From NCBI GenBank assembly GCA_963662965.1, contig OY759970.1, forward strand, positions 2,790,001 to 2,854,000: DNA of 64,000 bases, given 5' to 3'. Positions 8,765 to 17,103 of this stretch are shown here, in pieces. The translations under genes and the position numbers were made by a program. The notes below the pieces were generated by a model, which searched no databases, had not been told where the DNA came from, and saw only the letters and a program-made list of their open reading frames with translations. This DNA is from DTWD01 sp963662965 (GTDB lineage: Bacteria; Acidobacteriota; Vicinamibacteria; Vicinamibacterales; UBA8438). The number at the start of each line of letters is the position of its first letter. Position 1 is the stretch's first letter.

Positions 8765-9672
8765 AGGAGGTCTTTGCACGGTTCCGTGACATCAAGCACG
8801 GGATCAAGGCAAAAAAGAAATCGACCTCCATCCACTACGGCGACCACAAGAGCGGATTCAAAGGTGCCGGGTACGACATCGTGGGCGTCGACCAGTGGCG
8901 ACCCGGCCAGCCGCTCAAGGACATTGCCTGGGCGCTCAGCCTACGGACGTATCCCGAAAAGCTGTTTCGCATCGAGCGGATGGAGCCGAAGGAGCTCCGC
9001 ACGCTGCTGGCCGTCGACCTGTCGTATTCGACGCTCTTTCAGATTTCTCAAGCGTCCAACAAGGCGCTGCTGATGCTCGACCTCATCGGCAACATCGGGT
9101 TGACGCGGGCCAACGTGCGCGACCCGGTCGGACTGCTCGCCTTCTCCGACCAGATAGAGCTGTTCATCAAGCCGAAGCTCGGCACCTCGCAAGTCTTCTA
9201 CATTGCGCAGCAGATCTTCGACAAGCTGAAGTTGCAGCGGGAGTTTCCGACCAAGCGCGGCGCGGATTTCTCGGTCCCGTTCAAGTTCATGGCGTCACGC
9301 CTCAAGAGTCGGCACTCGATCATCCTGCTGTCGGACGTCGTCGACATCGTCAACGACCAGGCAGCGGTCGATTTCAAGCTGGTCCGCATGCTTGCATCCA
9401 AGCACGATATGATGGTGCTCATTCTTGATGATCCTGAGGAGTTAAACGTCAGGAGCCGTCTCGGCTACATTCGGATCGCCGACATGGAGACCGGCAAGCA
9501 GACGGTCATCTCGGCGCGCAAAGCGAGCGCTATCCGCCGCGAGATCGAAGAACGTCGGGCGGAGCTGCAGTACCAGCTGAAGCATAAGAGCGGCGTCGAT
9601 TCGGTGGTGCTGACACCCCAGAATCACGCCGAGGCGTTGCCCAAGTTCTTCATCGCGCGCACGGCTCGATAG
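8755..9672 (+). CDS. mxaS: DUF58 domain protein, MxaS-like
   Basis: A 305-residue protein with the DUF58 signature: FKGAGYDIVGVDQWRPGQPL followed by KDIAWALSLRTYPEKLFRIE, then a VWA-like second half with LLAVDLSYST (degenerate MIDAS) and SRHSIILLSDVVDIV. It starts at a TTG that overlaps the end of mxaR by ten bases, with GGAG eight bases upstream; no ATG serves this frame. Members of this family act beside MoxR ATPases, and MxaS is required for active methanol dehydrogenase in methylotrophs. The position between the ATPase and the MxaA-like gene supports the name. Confidence 0.8.
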   Translation: MEVEEVFARFRDIKHGIKAKKKSTSIHYGDHKSGFKGAGYDIVGVDQWRPGQPLKDIAWALSLRTYPEKLFRIERMEPKELRTLLAVDLSYSTLFQISQASNKALLMLDLIGNIGLTRANVRDPVGLLAFSDQIELFIKPKLGTSQVFYIAQQIFDKLKLQREFPTKRGADFSVPFKFMASRLKSRHSIILLSDVVDIVNDQAAVDFKLVRMLASKHDMMVLILDDPEELNVRSRLGYIRIADMETGKQTVISARKASAIRREIEERRAELQYQLKHKSGVDSVVLTPQNHAEALPKFFIARTAR

Positions 9673-9682
9673 GAACAGGCAC

Positions 9683-10789
9683 ATGAGACGAATTGTAGTC
9701 GCCTGGATGGTCGCCGGTCTGGTCGGCGGGGTCTCCGGAGCCGCGGCTCAGGAGCTGGTCGCGGACATGGACGCGGACGCATCGCCGATCCGCGTGGAAA
9801 CGCTCGAGCTCGAGCCGACGGTGGTCAAGACGGGAGATGTCATCACGCAGACCTACCGGCTACGGTTTCCCGATCTGATCTCCGAGGGGCGTGAAATCCT
9901 CGTCCTCGAAGACCGGATGACGCCGGACAATCTGCCGGTGCATCCGTTCGAGGCGGTCACCCTCGCGGTGCACAAGAGCCAGGTCGAGGACGAGCACATC
10001 TGGGACTTCGAGTACGGGCTTCGGCTCATTGCGCCCGAGAAGGCGGTGTACGTCGTCCCGTCGTTTAGCTTCTACTACCTGGTGCGCGACCTTGGTGAGG
10101 ACATCGAGGATGGCGAGATCCGGCAGGTTGATGGTGGGCAAGGGCTGGTGCGCTACGTCTCGACGATGACCGACGTCCCGGTCCTCGATATTCGCGACTC
10201 GATTGAGCTCGGTGAGTTTAGCGCGCGCGCGACGTTTTTCCGCGCGCTGGCATGGACGGTTGCCCCGCTCCCGCTGCTCGTCTGGTTCGTGCTGCTCATC
10301 CGGCAGGCGCGCAAGCCGAAGGAAATCTCGATGGAGGCGTCGAAAGAGCTCGAGGAGCTGGAGCGACTCGAAGCGCAGATCCCGGTCCCGCCGTCGATTT
10401 GGGAAGCGCGGCGCACCTTGTCGCGCCACGTGCGGGCGCTTGAGGACGCGGCGGTCAGTGGCAATGGGGCCTTGCGCGAGCTCGAGCGCGACCTCGTCAT
10501 TTCGGCGCGCGAGTACCTCCAGGCGGAGTTACCGGGTCTCACGACTGGCGACACGCCCAAGGACATTCAGCGACACGTCGATGGTCTGAAAGATGGCGGC
10601 CGCAAGGAGGCGTTGACGACGTTGGCGGCCCGTCTCGCGGCCTATCACCGCGGCCTGGAAGAGGGCGGTGAGGCGACGACGATTCAGAATCCAGTCGAGG
10701 AAGCCCAGCTGCTGGGTGGGTCTCTGACCGAGCTGCGGCCGCACATTCGGCTGTGGCGGACGGTGACAGGCGTCTTTGGACGCGGGTGA
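9683..10789 (+). CDS. mxaA: periplasmic/membrane protein, MxaA-like
   Basis: A 368-residue protein with a signal peptide (VVAWMVAGLVGGVSGAAAQE), a periplasmic beta-rich domain with SPIRVETLELEPTVVKTGDV and ITQTYRLRF, one membrane segment near residues 190-210 (WTVAPLPLLVWFVLLI), and a charged helical cytoplasmic tail with SKELEELERLEAQ. MxaA of methylotrophs has this layout and is needed for calcium insertion into methanol dehydrogenase; sequence conservation is low, so the call depends on its place between mxaS and the VWA gene. A BatD-like role in a general MoxR/Bat module is the other reading. It starts ten bases after mxaS and ends two bases before mxaC. Confidence 0.65.
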   Translation: MRRIVVAWMVAGLVGGVSGAAAQELVADMDADASPIRVETLELEPTVVKTGDVITQTYRLRFPDLISEGREILVLEDRMTPDNLPVHPFEAVTLAVHKSQVEDEHIWDFEYGLRLIAPEKAVYVVPSFSFYYLVRDLGEDIEDGEIRQVDGGQGLVRYVSTMTDVPVLDIRDSIELGEFSARATFFRALAWTVAPLPLLVWFVLLIRQARKPKEISMEASKELEELERLEAQIPVPPSIWEARRTLSRHVRALEDAAVSGNGALRELERDLVISAREYLQAELPGLTTGDTPKDIQRHVDGLKDGGRKEALTTLAARLAAYHRGLEEGGEATTIQNPVEEAQLLGGSLTELRPHIRLWRTVTGVFGRG

Positions 10790-10790
10790 C

Positions 10791-11921
10791 ATGTTTCTCC
10801 CGTGGACCGAGTTCTTCGCCTTCTTAGCCGCGAGTCTCGAGGAGTTGATCGAGACCGAGATGGCACAGGTGCGGTACGGCGACGTCGGGCTGGCGTCCGC
10901 GCTGGCGATGGTGGTCGGCATTGCGGCGGTCGCGGCGGTGGCGAGACTGGCGTTCCGCCGTCAGAAGCACGCGCGGCAGCACTCTGGCCACGCGATCGAC
11001 CCGAAATACCAAAAGGGATTGTGGGTCCGCACGGCGCACACGTTGCCGAAGGTTTTCGTGGGGGGGGCGTTGGCGTTGATGCTCTTCGCGGCGGCCGACC
11101 CATTTCTCACCGCGACCGAGGAAGTCAGTGGCTACGTCGAGTCTCGGGTTCGCGTCGATCTCGTTGATACGTCCGGCTCGATGGCGTGGGAGTTTCCCGA
11201 CACCGGGAAATCAAAGGCCGAGGTGGCGCGCGACGCCCACCTGCGATTTCTCGATATGCGTAAGGAGAAGAACGACCGGGTCTCGCTCTGGCTGTTCTCG
11301 ACCTATCCCTACATGGTCGACGACTTCGTCATGGACGACGAGCTGTACTACTTCCAGGTCTGGGATGCGCCGTATGTCATGACCCAGCGGCTCGACAAGG
11401 CGATGGTGGTGCCGCGTGACAAGGTGCGCATCGTTCCCGCGGAGGGGGACACCAACATCATTCGTCCGCTGCAGTCGATCACCAAGCAGTTCGACCAGGA
11501 TGAAGCGGCGCTCGGCGGCGCGCAGAATCAGAACCGCGCGGTGCTGATCGTGACGGACGCGGCGGTGGACGAATTCCCCGACACGGAGTTTGCCGCGCTC
11601 AATCAGCGCAACATCGTGCCCTACATCATCTATATCAATACGAGCGACGCGCGGACGGCGATGATCGGTCACCCGAGCACGCCCCGGCTTATCGAGATGA
11701 TTCGGGAGTACGGCGGCGACTACTTCGACGTCACCGATGAGGACAGCTTGACGAAGGCGTACCAAGCGATCGACGAGCGCGAGGCGGTGCGCGTCGAGCT
11801 CAGGCACCGGGCCCTCAAGGTGCCGATCTACTCACGGTTCCTTCTGGTGGCGATGGCGCTGCTGGCGGTCGGAATTCCGATGGGATTCGTCGCGGAGCTG
11901 TTGTGGGGGACGGCACCGTGA
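10791..11921 (+). CDS. mxaC: VWA-domain membrane protein, MxaC-like
   Basis: A 376-residue inner-membrane protein. The ATG at 10791 (MFLPWTEFF) one base after the mxaA stop is preferred to the upstream TTG. Membrane segments occur near residues 30-50 (ASALAMVVGIAAVAAVA), 85-100 (GGALALMLFAAADPF) and at the C-terminus (LLVAMALLAVGIPMGFV). Between the last two lies a von Willebrand A domain with MIDAS DTSGSM, the strand AVLIVTDAAVDEF and a loop with NTSDART. In methylotrophs MxaC and MxaL are the paired VWA proteins of the maturation module, as found here with MxaK between them. Confidence 0.8.
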   Translation: MFLPWTEFFAFLAASLEELIETEMAQVRYGDVGLASALAMVVGIAAVAAVARLAFRRQKHARQHSGHAIDPKYQKGLWVRTAHTLPKVFVGGALALMLFAAADPFLTATEEVSGYVESRVRVDLVDTSGSMAWEFPDTGKSKAEVARDAHLRFLDMRKEKNDRVSLWLFSTYPYMVDDFVMDDELYYFQVWDAPYVMTQRLDKAMVVPRDKVRIVPAEGDTNIIRPLQSITKQFDQDEAALGGAQNQNRAVLIVTDAAVDEFPDTEFAALNQRNIVPYIIYINTSDARTAMIGHPSTPRLIEMIREYGGDYFDVTDEDSLTKAYQAIDEREAVRVELRHRALKVPIYSRFLLVAMALLAVGIPMGFVAELLWGTAP

Positions 11922-11982
11922 CAGAAGCGGTATTGGCTCAAGTCTCACGGCTCAGGGTGCGCAAGAGACAAAGGATAGATAG

Positions 11983-12648
11983 ATGCGGTTGACCGATCTT
12001 CTCGATAAGGAAAAGGGCTTCAAGTTCCTCGTCGGCTTCGTGCTGGCCCTCGTGTTCCTCGTGCTGGTGGCGTTCCCGTCTCGCACGCTGGCGGGCTTTT
12101 ACGCCCATATGGACGGGTTGAGCGAGGCCATCTACCGCGGTGACTACGAGCAGGCCGACCTTGAGCTGGACCAGGTCAACAGCTTCTACGAGGGCAGCCG
12201 TGGCGTGGGCATGAGCTGGTTTGCCGATGCGTATCTCTTCACCGACGCGTTCCTGCAGCAAGCGTCGTACAACTACCTCACCGGCAACTTCGAAGCGGTC
12301 GTGCGCGATCTGGCCGATGAAATCGACGACCCGCGGGCGTCGCATCTGCTGGCGAGCGCGAAATTCCAGCTCGCGCGCCAGCGCTATCGTGCCATTCCCG
12401 ACGACGACGAGAGCGGCGAGGCGCAAAAGCTCGCGATCATTCAGGAAGTCCTCGACGACGTCAATGCCGACTACGAGCGGGCGCTCCGCAGCGACACGCT
12501 CGATCGGTTCGACTACAAATGGAACTACGACCTGACCAGCGACCCTGACGCGGTACGTCGCGCCCTCGAGCCGCTGCGTGAAGCCGAGCCACCCCAGCTC
12601 GAGCAGATGCGCGGCGAGGGCACGCCGGTGCGTCGACGGCGCGGCTGA
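11983..12648 (+). CDS. mxaK: MxaK-like membrane-anchored protein
   Basis: A 221-residue protein beginning MRLTDLLDKEKGFKF, then one transmembrane helix (FVLALVFLVLVAFPS, about residues 18-36) and a periplasmic helical domain with TPR-like repeats (YRGDYEQADLELDQVNSFYE, YNYLTGNFEAVVRDL, ASHLLASAKFQLARQRY). AAGGA lies upstream at good spacing. Size and topology match MxaK, and it sits exactly between the two VWA genes as mxaK does between mxaC and mxaL. This protein is the strongest sign that the cluster is mxa rather than a generic Bat operon, which has no such member in this position. Confidence 0.7.
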   Translation: MRLTDLLDKEKGFKFLVGFVLALVFLVLVAFPSRTLAGFYAHMDGLSEAIYRGDYEQADLELDQVNSFYEGSRGVGMSWFADAYLFTDAFLQQASYNYLTGNFEAVVRDLADEIDDPRASHLLASAKFQLARQRYRAIPDDDESGEAQKLAIIQEVLDDVNADYERALRSDTLDRFDYKWNYDLTSDPDAVRRALEPLREAEPPQLEQMRGEGTPVRRRRG

Positions 12649-12673
12649 CGGACCGGGCTCCTAGGACACGAGC

Positions 12674-13762
12674 ATGAACGAGTTCCAGGCCGTGCTACGC
12701 GAAAGCGTCGAGTTTCAAAACCCCGAGTATCTCGCCGTCGTTCCCATTGCCGGGCTGCTGCTGCTCTTCGGCCTCGCGGTCTTTGCCCTCCGGACGAGCC
12801 TACGGCCGACAAAGACGCACGGGTCGTCGTATCCGCTGTTCGGTCACATCAAGTTCTGGTTCTTCGCGATTGCCGCGCTGACGGTGCTCGCGGTGGCCGC
12901 CGCCCGCCCGTTTTGGGTCTACGGCGGATCGAGCTTCAAGCGCGGCGACGTCGACGTCGCCGTGGCGGTCGATGCGTCGGCTTCGATGTGGGTGCGCGAC
13001 CTGGGACCGTCGCGGCTCGATCTCGCTGTCCGCGAAGCGCTGACCCTGTATACGGAGGAAATACTCACACCCGGTGACCGGGTCGCGCTCTTCGTCTTCG
13101 GCACCACCGCGCTGCGTCAGGTGCATCTCTCGTCGAACGCCGAGCGGTTCGTCGAACAGGTCGGACAACTCGCGCCCCCGGAGCATCTCTCCGGTGATGC
13201 GTTCCCGTGGGACTCCGACATTGCCGCGGCCTTCGAGCATGTGTATCAGTCGCTCGACAATCAGGACCGCTTTGAGAGCGGCGATGAGAACTGGCAGGCG
13301 GAGGAGCGGAGCGACCGGGCCGTCTTGTTGTTTACCGATGGCGACTTTGCATCCGACAACGAGCAACTGTCGCGTCTCGACCAGGCGCTGTCGGAGTTCC
13401 GGCGGCGAGGGCTGGTGGTGTATCCGGTAGTGATCGGGTCGAGGACCGGTGTCAATCTGAACACCGTCCTCCTCGAGTACGTGCGTGGTATCGACTACGA
13501 CGCGACGCTCGAGGCGGACCTCGAGGGGATCCGCACCCGGCTCAACACCGACAGCGTGGCGATGTTCGACCAGCGGGCCGGCGGACGGTCGTTCGTGCTC
13601 GATAGCGCCGGGCTGTCATCGGCCGCGTTTCTGCGCAACGTCATCGACGGGCATCGCAGCATCACGTTTCAGTTCATCCCGTCCGAGGACAAACAGGAAG
13701 TCTGGCAGTGGGTCGTGATGCTGGCGGTTGCCATGCTCGTCGTCGCGATGCTCTTTTATTAG
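12674..13762 (+). CDS. mxaL: VWA-domain membrane protein, MxaL-like
   Basis: A 362-residue inner-membrane VWA protein and the last gene of the mxa-like run. N-terminal hydrophobic segments VVPIAGLLLLFGLAVFAL and FWFFAIAALTVLAVAAARPF are followed by the VWA domain with MIDAS DASASMWVRD, SRLDLAVREALTLY, the strand AVLLFTDGDF and VVYPVVIGSRTG. A C-terminal helix (WVVMLAVAMLVVAMLFY) ends the protein. No methanol dehydrogenase structural gene (mxaF, xoxF) or cytochrome (mxaG, xoxG) lies in the window. A three-hairpin repeat begins two bases after the stop codon. Confidence 0.8.
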   Translation: MNEFQAVLRESVEFQNPEYLAVVPIAGLLLLFGLAVFALRTSLRPTKTHGSSYPLFGHIKFWFFAIAALTVLAVAAARPFWVYGGSSFKRGDVDVAVAVDASASMWVRDLGPSRLDLAVREALTLYTEEILTPGDRVALFVFGTTALRQVHLSSNAERFVEQVGQLAPPEHLSGDAFPWDSDIAAAFEHVYQSLDNQDRFESGDENWQAEERSDRAVLLFTDGDFASDNEQLSRLDQALSEFRRRGLVVYPVVIGSRTGVNLNTVLLEYVRGIDYDATLEADLEGIRTRLNTDSVAMFDQRAGGRSFVLDSAGLSSAAFLRNVIDGHRSITFQFIPSEDKQEVWQWVVMLAVAMLVVAMLFY

Positions 13763-13763
13763 A

Positions 13764-13850
13764 CGGGGCGGCGCCCCGAAACCCCCCGCGGGCGCTGCGC
13801 GGGGACCCCCAAGGCCCCACTCCGCGCCCGCGAGGCGCGCCGTGCGCGCC
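13764..13850 (+). repeat. three-hairpin intergenic element, copy 1
   Basis: Hairpin 1 is CGGGGC-GGC-GCCCCG (13764-13778). The outer stem of hairpin 2 is GCGGGCGC paired with GCGCCCGC. Hairpin 3 is GGCGCGC-CGT-GCGCGCC (13834-13850). It starts two bases after the mxaL stop. There is no U tract, so it is not a classical intrinsic terminator. Confidence 0.85.
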
Positions 13851-13891
13851 TTGGCAAGCCCGATAACGGCTCATCACCGCCCAGCGACTTC

Positions 13892-15010
13892 GTGCGCACT
13901 CCACACTCCGGGTCGGCGCTCTTTTCGCCCACCTACGTCGTCGCCCGCCAACGATTCCGTGAGGCGGCGCTGGACGTCCACGCACAGGTCGACACCCATG
14001 CGGTCGACGCGGTCGGTCCGAGTGGGGAGGCCCTGGCGATCGATGTCGCATGGATTGGCGCGCGGGAGCCGCGCGGGGCAGTGGTCGTCACATCCGGTCT
14101 TCACGGCGTGGAGGGGTTCTTCGGGTCGGCTGTTCAGATCGCGTGGCTGCGCGGACTTGCCGCCGGCGACGTTGACGTGCCGGCGCGCATGACCATCGTG
14201 CTCATCCACGCGGTCAACCCGTTCGGCTTTGCGTGGCGTCGACGGGCGGACGAGCGCAACGTCGACCTCAATCGCAATTTCGTAGACGACGGCGCCGGCG
14301 AAACGTATACGGGCAGTTCCAAGGGATACGAACATGTGCAGCGGTTTCTCAGTCCGTCGACGGCGCCATCACCGCTGTCATATCCCGCATTTCGTCTCGG
14401 CGCGGCCTGGCTGGTGGCACGCTACGGCATGCCGATCCTGCGGGCCGCCGTCGCATCGGGCCAATACGTCGATCCCAGAGGCTTGTTCTACGGCGGGCAG
14501 GAGCCGTCAGCGGCCACCGCCCTCGTGCAATCTCGATTCTGGTCGTGGACGCGTGACGCGGGCGCTGTCGTGCACCTGGACCTGCACACCGGACTCGGAG
14601 CGTTTGCGGACTATCAGCTGTTTGTGGAGCCGCCGCACGCCGCGCATGTCCAGTGGTACTGGACGCATTTCGACTACGAGCGCGTCGTGTCGGTGGCCGA
14701 CGGCGGAGTCTACGACGCGCGCGGGGTGATGGGAGCGTGGCTTGCTCGTCACGCGGACGGGCGGCGATACCGGTTCGCCTGCGTCGAGTTTGGGACGCAT
14801 CCTGAGGTCCGGGTGCTCGCCGCGCTGAGGGCGGAAAACCGCGCGCATCATCATGCCCCGGCCGAGTCGTCGGTGCACGCGGTGGCGAAGCGGGAGCTCG
14901 TCGAATGCTTCTGTCCGCGGAACCCACTCTGGCGGGAGAAAGCGATCGCGCGAGGCGGAGAGGTGGTGGGCCAGGCGATGGCGGCGGTCGGCCACCTAGG
15001 TTCAGACTGA
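13892..15010 (+). CDS. DUF2817 (M14-like) zinc metallopeptidase
   Basis: A 372-residue protein with the DUF2817 pattern, a branch of the zinc carboxypeptidase/deacylase fold. Metal and active-site segments are VVTSGLHGVEGFFGSA (His and Glu ligands), NVDLNRNFVD, and VVHLDLHTGLG, with a late conserved CVEFGTHPEV. No signal peptide is visible, so a cytoplasmic location is likely. The GTG at 13892 is the best start but has no clear ribosome binding site; the untranslated stretch upstream is occupied by the three-hairpin element. The substrate is unknown. Confidence 0.8.
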   Translation: MRTPHSGSALFSPTYVVARQRFREAALDVHAQVDTHAVDAVGPSGEALAIDVAWIGAREPRGAVVVTSGLHGVEGFFGSAVQIAWLRGLAAGDVDVPARMTIVLIHAVNPFGFAWRRRADERNVDLNRNFVDDGAGETYTGSSKGYEHVQRFLSPSTAPSPLSYPAFRLGAAWLVARYGMPILRAAVASGQYVDPRGLFYGGQEPSAATALVQSRFWSWTRDAGAVVHLDLHTGLGAFADYQLFVEPPHAAHVQWYWTHFDYERVVSVADGGVYDARGVMGAWLARHADGRRYRFACVEFGTHPEVRVLAALRAENRAHHHAPAESSVHAVAKRELVECFCPRNPLWREKAIARGGEVVGQAMAAVGHLGSD

Positions 15011-15039
15011 GGGAATATCGCCCGCGTGCCCGTCCTGTG

Positions 15040-15660
15040 TTAGCGCCGGACTGGGCGGCTGCCGTCGGTGTCTGCTCGCGAGAACACCTGCCGATACTGA
15101 GCCTCGCCCTTCTCGTCAGAAAGGGTTGTTGTCATCGTCAGTTTCGTTCCGCCAGGATCCAAGGCCAGTTCGAACACGGTATCAGTCTGGGCCTCTTGCG
15201 TCGTCACCTCAGCTGGCGCTGAGTCCCTCCACCACCCATTGAGGCTCCTCGCGCGCAGAGTCAGTCGCTGATTGTTCCATGATGCCTGCGTGGTGAATTT
15301 CGTCCACCAGTCGCCGCGGTTCTGGACTGTGGTGTGCGACTCCCCGTTGAGCAAGAACGGCGGTCTGGACAGAAAGTTCGCAGCGCCACCATGAAACACG
15401 ATGCTCACTGCCTCGATGGTCTGGCCAATGACGATAGTGTAGCCGGCCGCTTCCCGAGCACGCCTCACCTGACCGCCCCATCCGTTGAAGACGCGCGGCA
15501 CATCTCTCAACAGAACGAACGCGCCACTCGAAGCGTCGTAGGTCCAGGTGCCACCAAAATCCGTCGGTGCCTGTTGGGCGGATGCCTGGGCTGTGAGCAC
15601 GGCCAGCGCTACCGCGAGCCCAAGGTGCAGACGAGCCCAGTGCCTCCTCGGTGGCTTCAT
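15040..15660 (-). CDS. secreted protein of unknown function
   Basis: A 206-residue exported protein. The start is the ATG of MKPPRRHWARLHLGLAVALA, which overlaps the stop of the upstream methyltransferase as ATGA; the longer open frame is rejected. The signal peptide ends near ASAQQAP. The mature part opens TDFGGTWTYDASSGAFVLLR and includes SIVFHGGAANFLSRP and KLTMTTTLSDEKGEAQY, a beta-rich pattern common in small secreted acidobacterial proteins that report loss or gain of a compound in annotation only as hypothetical. The ATGA overlap suggests translation coupled to the methyltransferase and, through it, to the mazEF genes. Confidence 0.7.
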   Translation of the reverse strand: MKPPRRHWARLHLGLAVALAVLTAQASAQQAPTDFGGTWTYDASSGAFVLLRDVPRVFNGWGGQVRRAREAAGYTIVIGQTIEAVSIVFHGGAANFLSRPPFLLNGESHTTVQNRGDWWTKFTTQASWNNQRLTLRARSLNGWWRDSAPAEVTTQEAQTDTVFELALDPGGTKLTMTTTLSDEKGEAQYRQVFSRADTDGSRPVRR

Positions 15661-16449
15661 TCGTTTAGTCTCATCCGCACGACCATCACGGGTGGAATCT
15701 CCGGCATGTCGTCCCACCCGGACGCCCGCCTTCCGTTTCGCCGGCTCAGGAAGCCCAGGGTCTTCCAGTCCGTTCGCAAGAGTTCCTGAATCGGGCGATG
15801 GAAGTACCACTGGGGATTCAGTGGTCCGATGATTCCCTCTGTCTTCTTCGAAAAGCAAGTGAGGTATGAGGACACCTTGACTCCGGTGCGGATGATGTGT
15901 CGCCCCGCTTCCTCTTCGCACATCTCAGTGAAGCGCTGGATTTCCTCGGAGTGGAAGCAGGGATGCGTGACGGAAAAGACAAATGAGCCGCCGGGCTTGA
16001 GGGCGTGCGTCAAACCCGAGAACAGCGGGGCGACCTCGGGCATGTCCATGAGGGCCATAGTACAAACGGCCTTGTCGAAGCAACGGACCCCAGGGACGCT
16101 ATGGCGCATTGTCACGGGCGGCATCAAGCACGTGGTACTCGATCTGAACGTCCTTGGACGTACGCTCTTGAGCACGCTCGATGAACGCGGCGCTGAGATC
16201 GAACGCGACCACGTGCGCCCCGAGTGTGGCCATTCGACGGGCGACCCGGCCGGCCCTGGAGGCGACGTTCAGGATCGCGTCTCCGGTGGAGATGTCGAGA
16301 AGACGTTCGGTGGCGGGCTCAATGAGCAACGTCTGGAAATCGTTACCGTCGCCGATCCGATCGTCCCACCACCGGGCGTTCTCATCCCATATTCGGCGAT
16401 TCTCGTCGGCGTGTTCAGGAAGTTCTGATTTCCGCCGTTCGGAGGTCAT
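15657..16449 (-). pseudogene. SAM-dependent class I methyltransferase, frameshifted
   Basis: Two overlapping frames make one methyltransferase. The first (from ATG at 16449) reads RRIWDENARWWDDRIGDGND, then motif I in unusual form LDISTGDAILNVASRAGRVA and VVAFDLSAAFIERAQ; it ends at a stop after LDAARDNAP. The second continues CFDKAVCTMALMDMPEVAPL, LKPGGSFVFSVTHPCF and a C-terminal substrate-binding part. The frames join near 16105. One indel would restore a protein of about 263 residues, so a sequencing error is possible. The start overlaps the mazF remnant by ATGA and the end overlaps the secreted protein by ATGA. The substrate is unknown. Confidence 0.75.
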
Positions 16450-16791
16450 TCAGGATCCACCAACGCGAGAATTCGCGCCGCGACCTCGAGAACCACTGCT
16501 TCTGGCGCGCGACTCTGTTTGGCGGCCTTCCGGGCCCGCCAATCCAGACTCTTCACTTGATCAGCAAGGATGGCCCCCTGAGTCTTGCCTCCCGGCGGCA
16601 GGACAACCTCGAAGGGATAGCCCTTCACTTAAGACGTGACGGGGCAGAACAGTCCGACACCCAACCTTCCGGTTGTAGGTGCGCGGAGAGACGACGAACG
16701 CGGGACGGCAACTTACCTGTTCGTGCCCCGTTCGCGGGTCAAACTGGAGCCATACGATATCGCCGCGATCGGGAACATACGACGTCGCCAC
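16446..16791 (-). pseudogene. mazF: mazF toxin remnant (frameshift plus nonsense codon)
   Basis: MazF/PemK endoribonuclease toxin. The first frame reads GDIVWLQFDPRTGHEQVSCR and PAFVVSPRTYNRKVG; after a frame change the family motif FCPVTS is followed by TAA and then VKGYPFEVVLPPGG, GAILADQVKSLDWRARKA. In relatives the stop position is glutamine (TSQVKGYPF), so CAA to TAA is the simplest change. With both a frameshift near 16650 and a stop at about 16630 the toxin cannot be made. The GTG start overlaps the mazE stop by one base, the normal antitoxin-toxin arrangement. Confidence 0.85.
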
Positions 16792-17033
16792 TACCAGACT
16801 TCCCGACCGAGCGGTTGGCCCGTCTCGATCTCTTCATGGACGTTCTTCGTAGTGACGCCACGGAGCAGGTCCCTCAGGTTGTATCTCGGCGACCGCCTGG
16901 GCCGCACGATGAACTCACCTTCTTCGACCGCCAGGTCGACCTCGGATCCGGCCTGCACCTCGGCCTGTTCTGCGAACGACTTGGGAATTCGCAGTCCGAG
17001 GCTATTGGCCCATCGTTAGATCTTGGTCAGCAC
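16791..17033 (-). pseudogene. mazE: mazE antitoxin remnant (early nonsense codon)
   Basis: An AbrB-type MazE antitoxin of 80 codons. From the GTG at 17033, with GAGAAGG upstream, it reads VLTKI, TAA, RWANSLGLRIPKSFAEQAEV, QAGSEVDLAVEEGEFIVRPR and ends GQPLGREVW. Relatives have glutamine at codon 6 (KIQRWGNS), so a CAA to TAA change is likely. The swapped-hairpin DNA-binding half and the toxin-binding tail are otherwise intact. This frame lies outside the usual ORF length cut-off because of the stop. Re-initiation downstream is possible but no start codon with a ribosome binding site is obvious. Confidence 0.8.
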
Positions 17034-17049
17034 GCGCCTTCTCAATGGA

Positions 17050-17064
17050 TATACATTGGGTATA
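17050..17064. promoter_or_regulatory. probable mazEF operator
   Basis: Inverted repeat TATAC-ATTGG-GTATA, 17 bases upstream of the mazE start. MazE-type antitoxins bind such AT-rich palindromes over their own promoter. The assignment follows from position only. Confidence 0.5.
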
Positions 17065-17103
17065 CATCGTGGCGTCGACTTTGGCTCTTGGTCGTGTGCT
17101 GGT

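Noticed and set aside
13764..13850. Three-hairpin elements as ordinary intrinsic terminators
   Set aside because: They lack a U tract, have three successive hairpins and share sequence between loci, unlike independent terminators.
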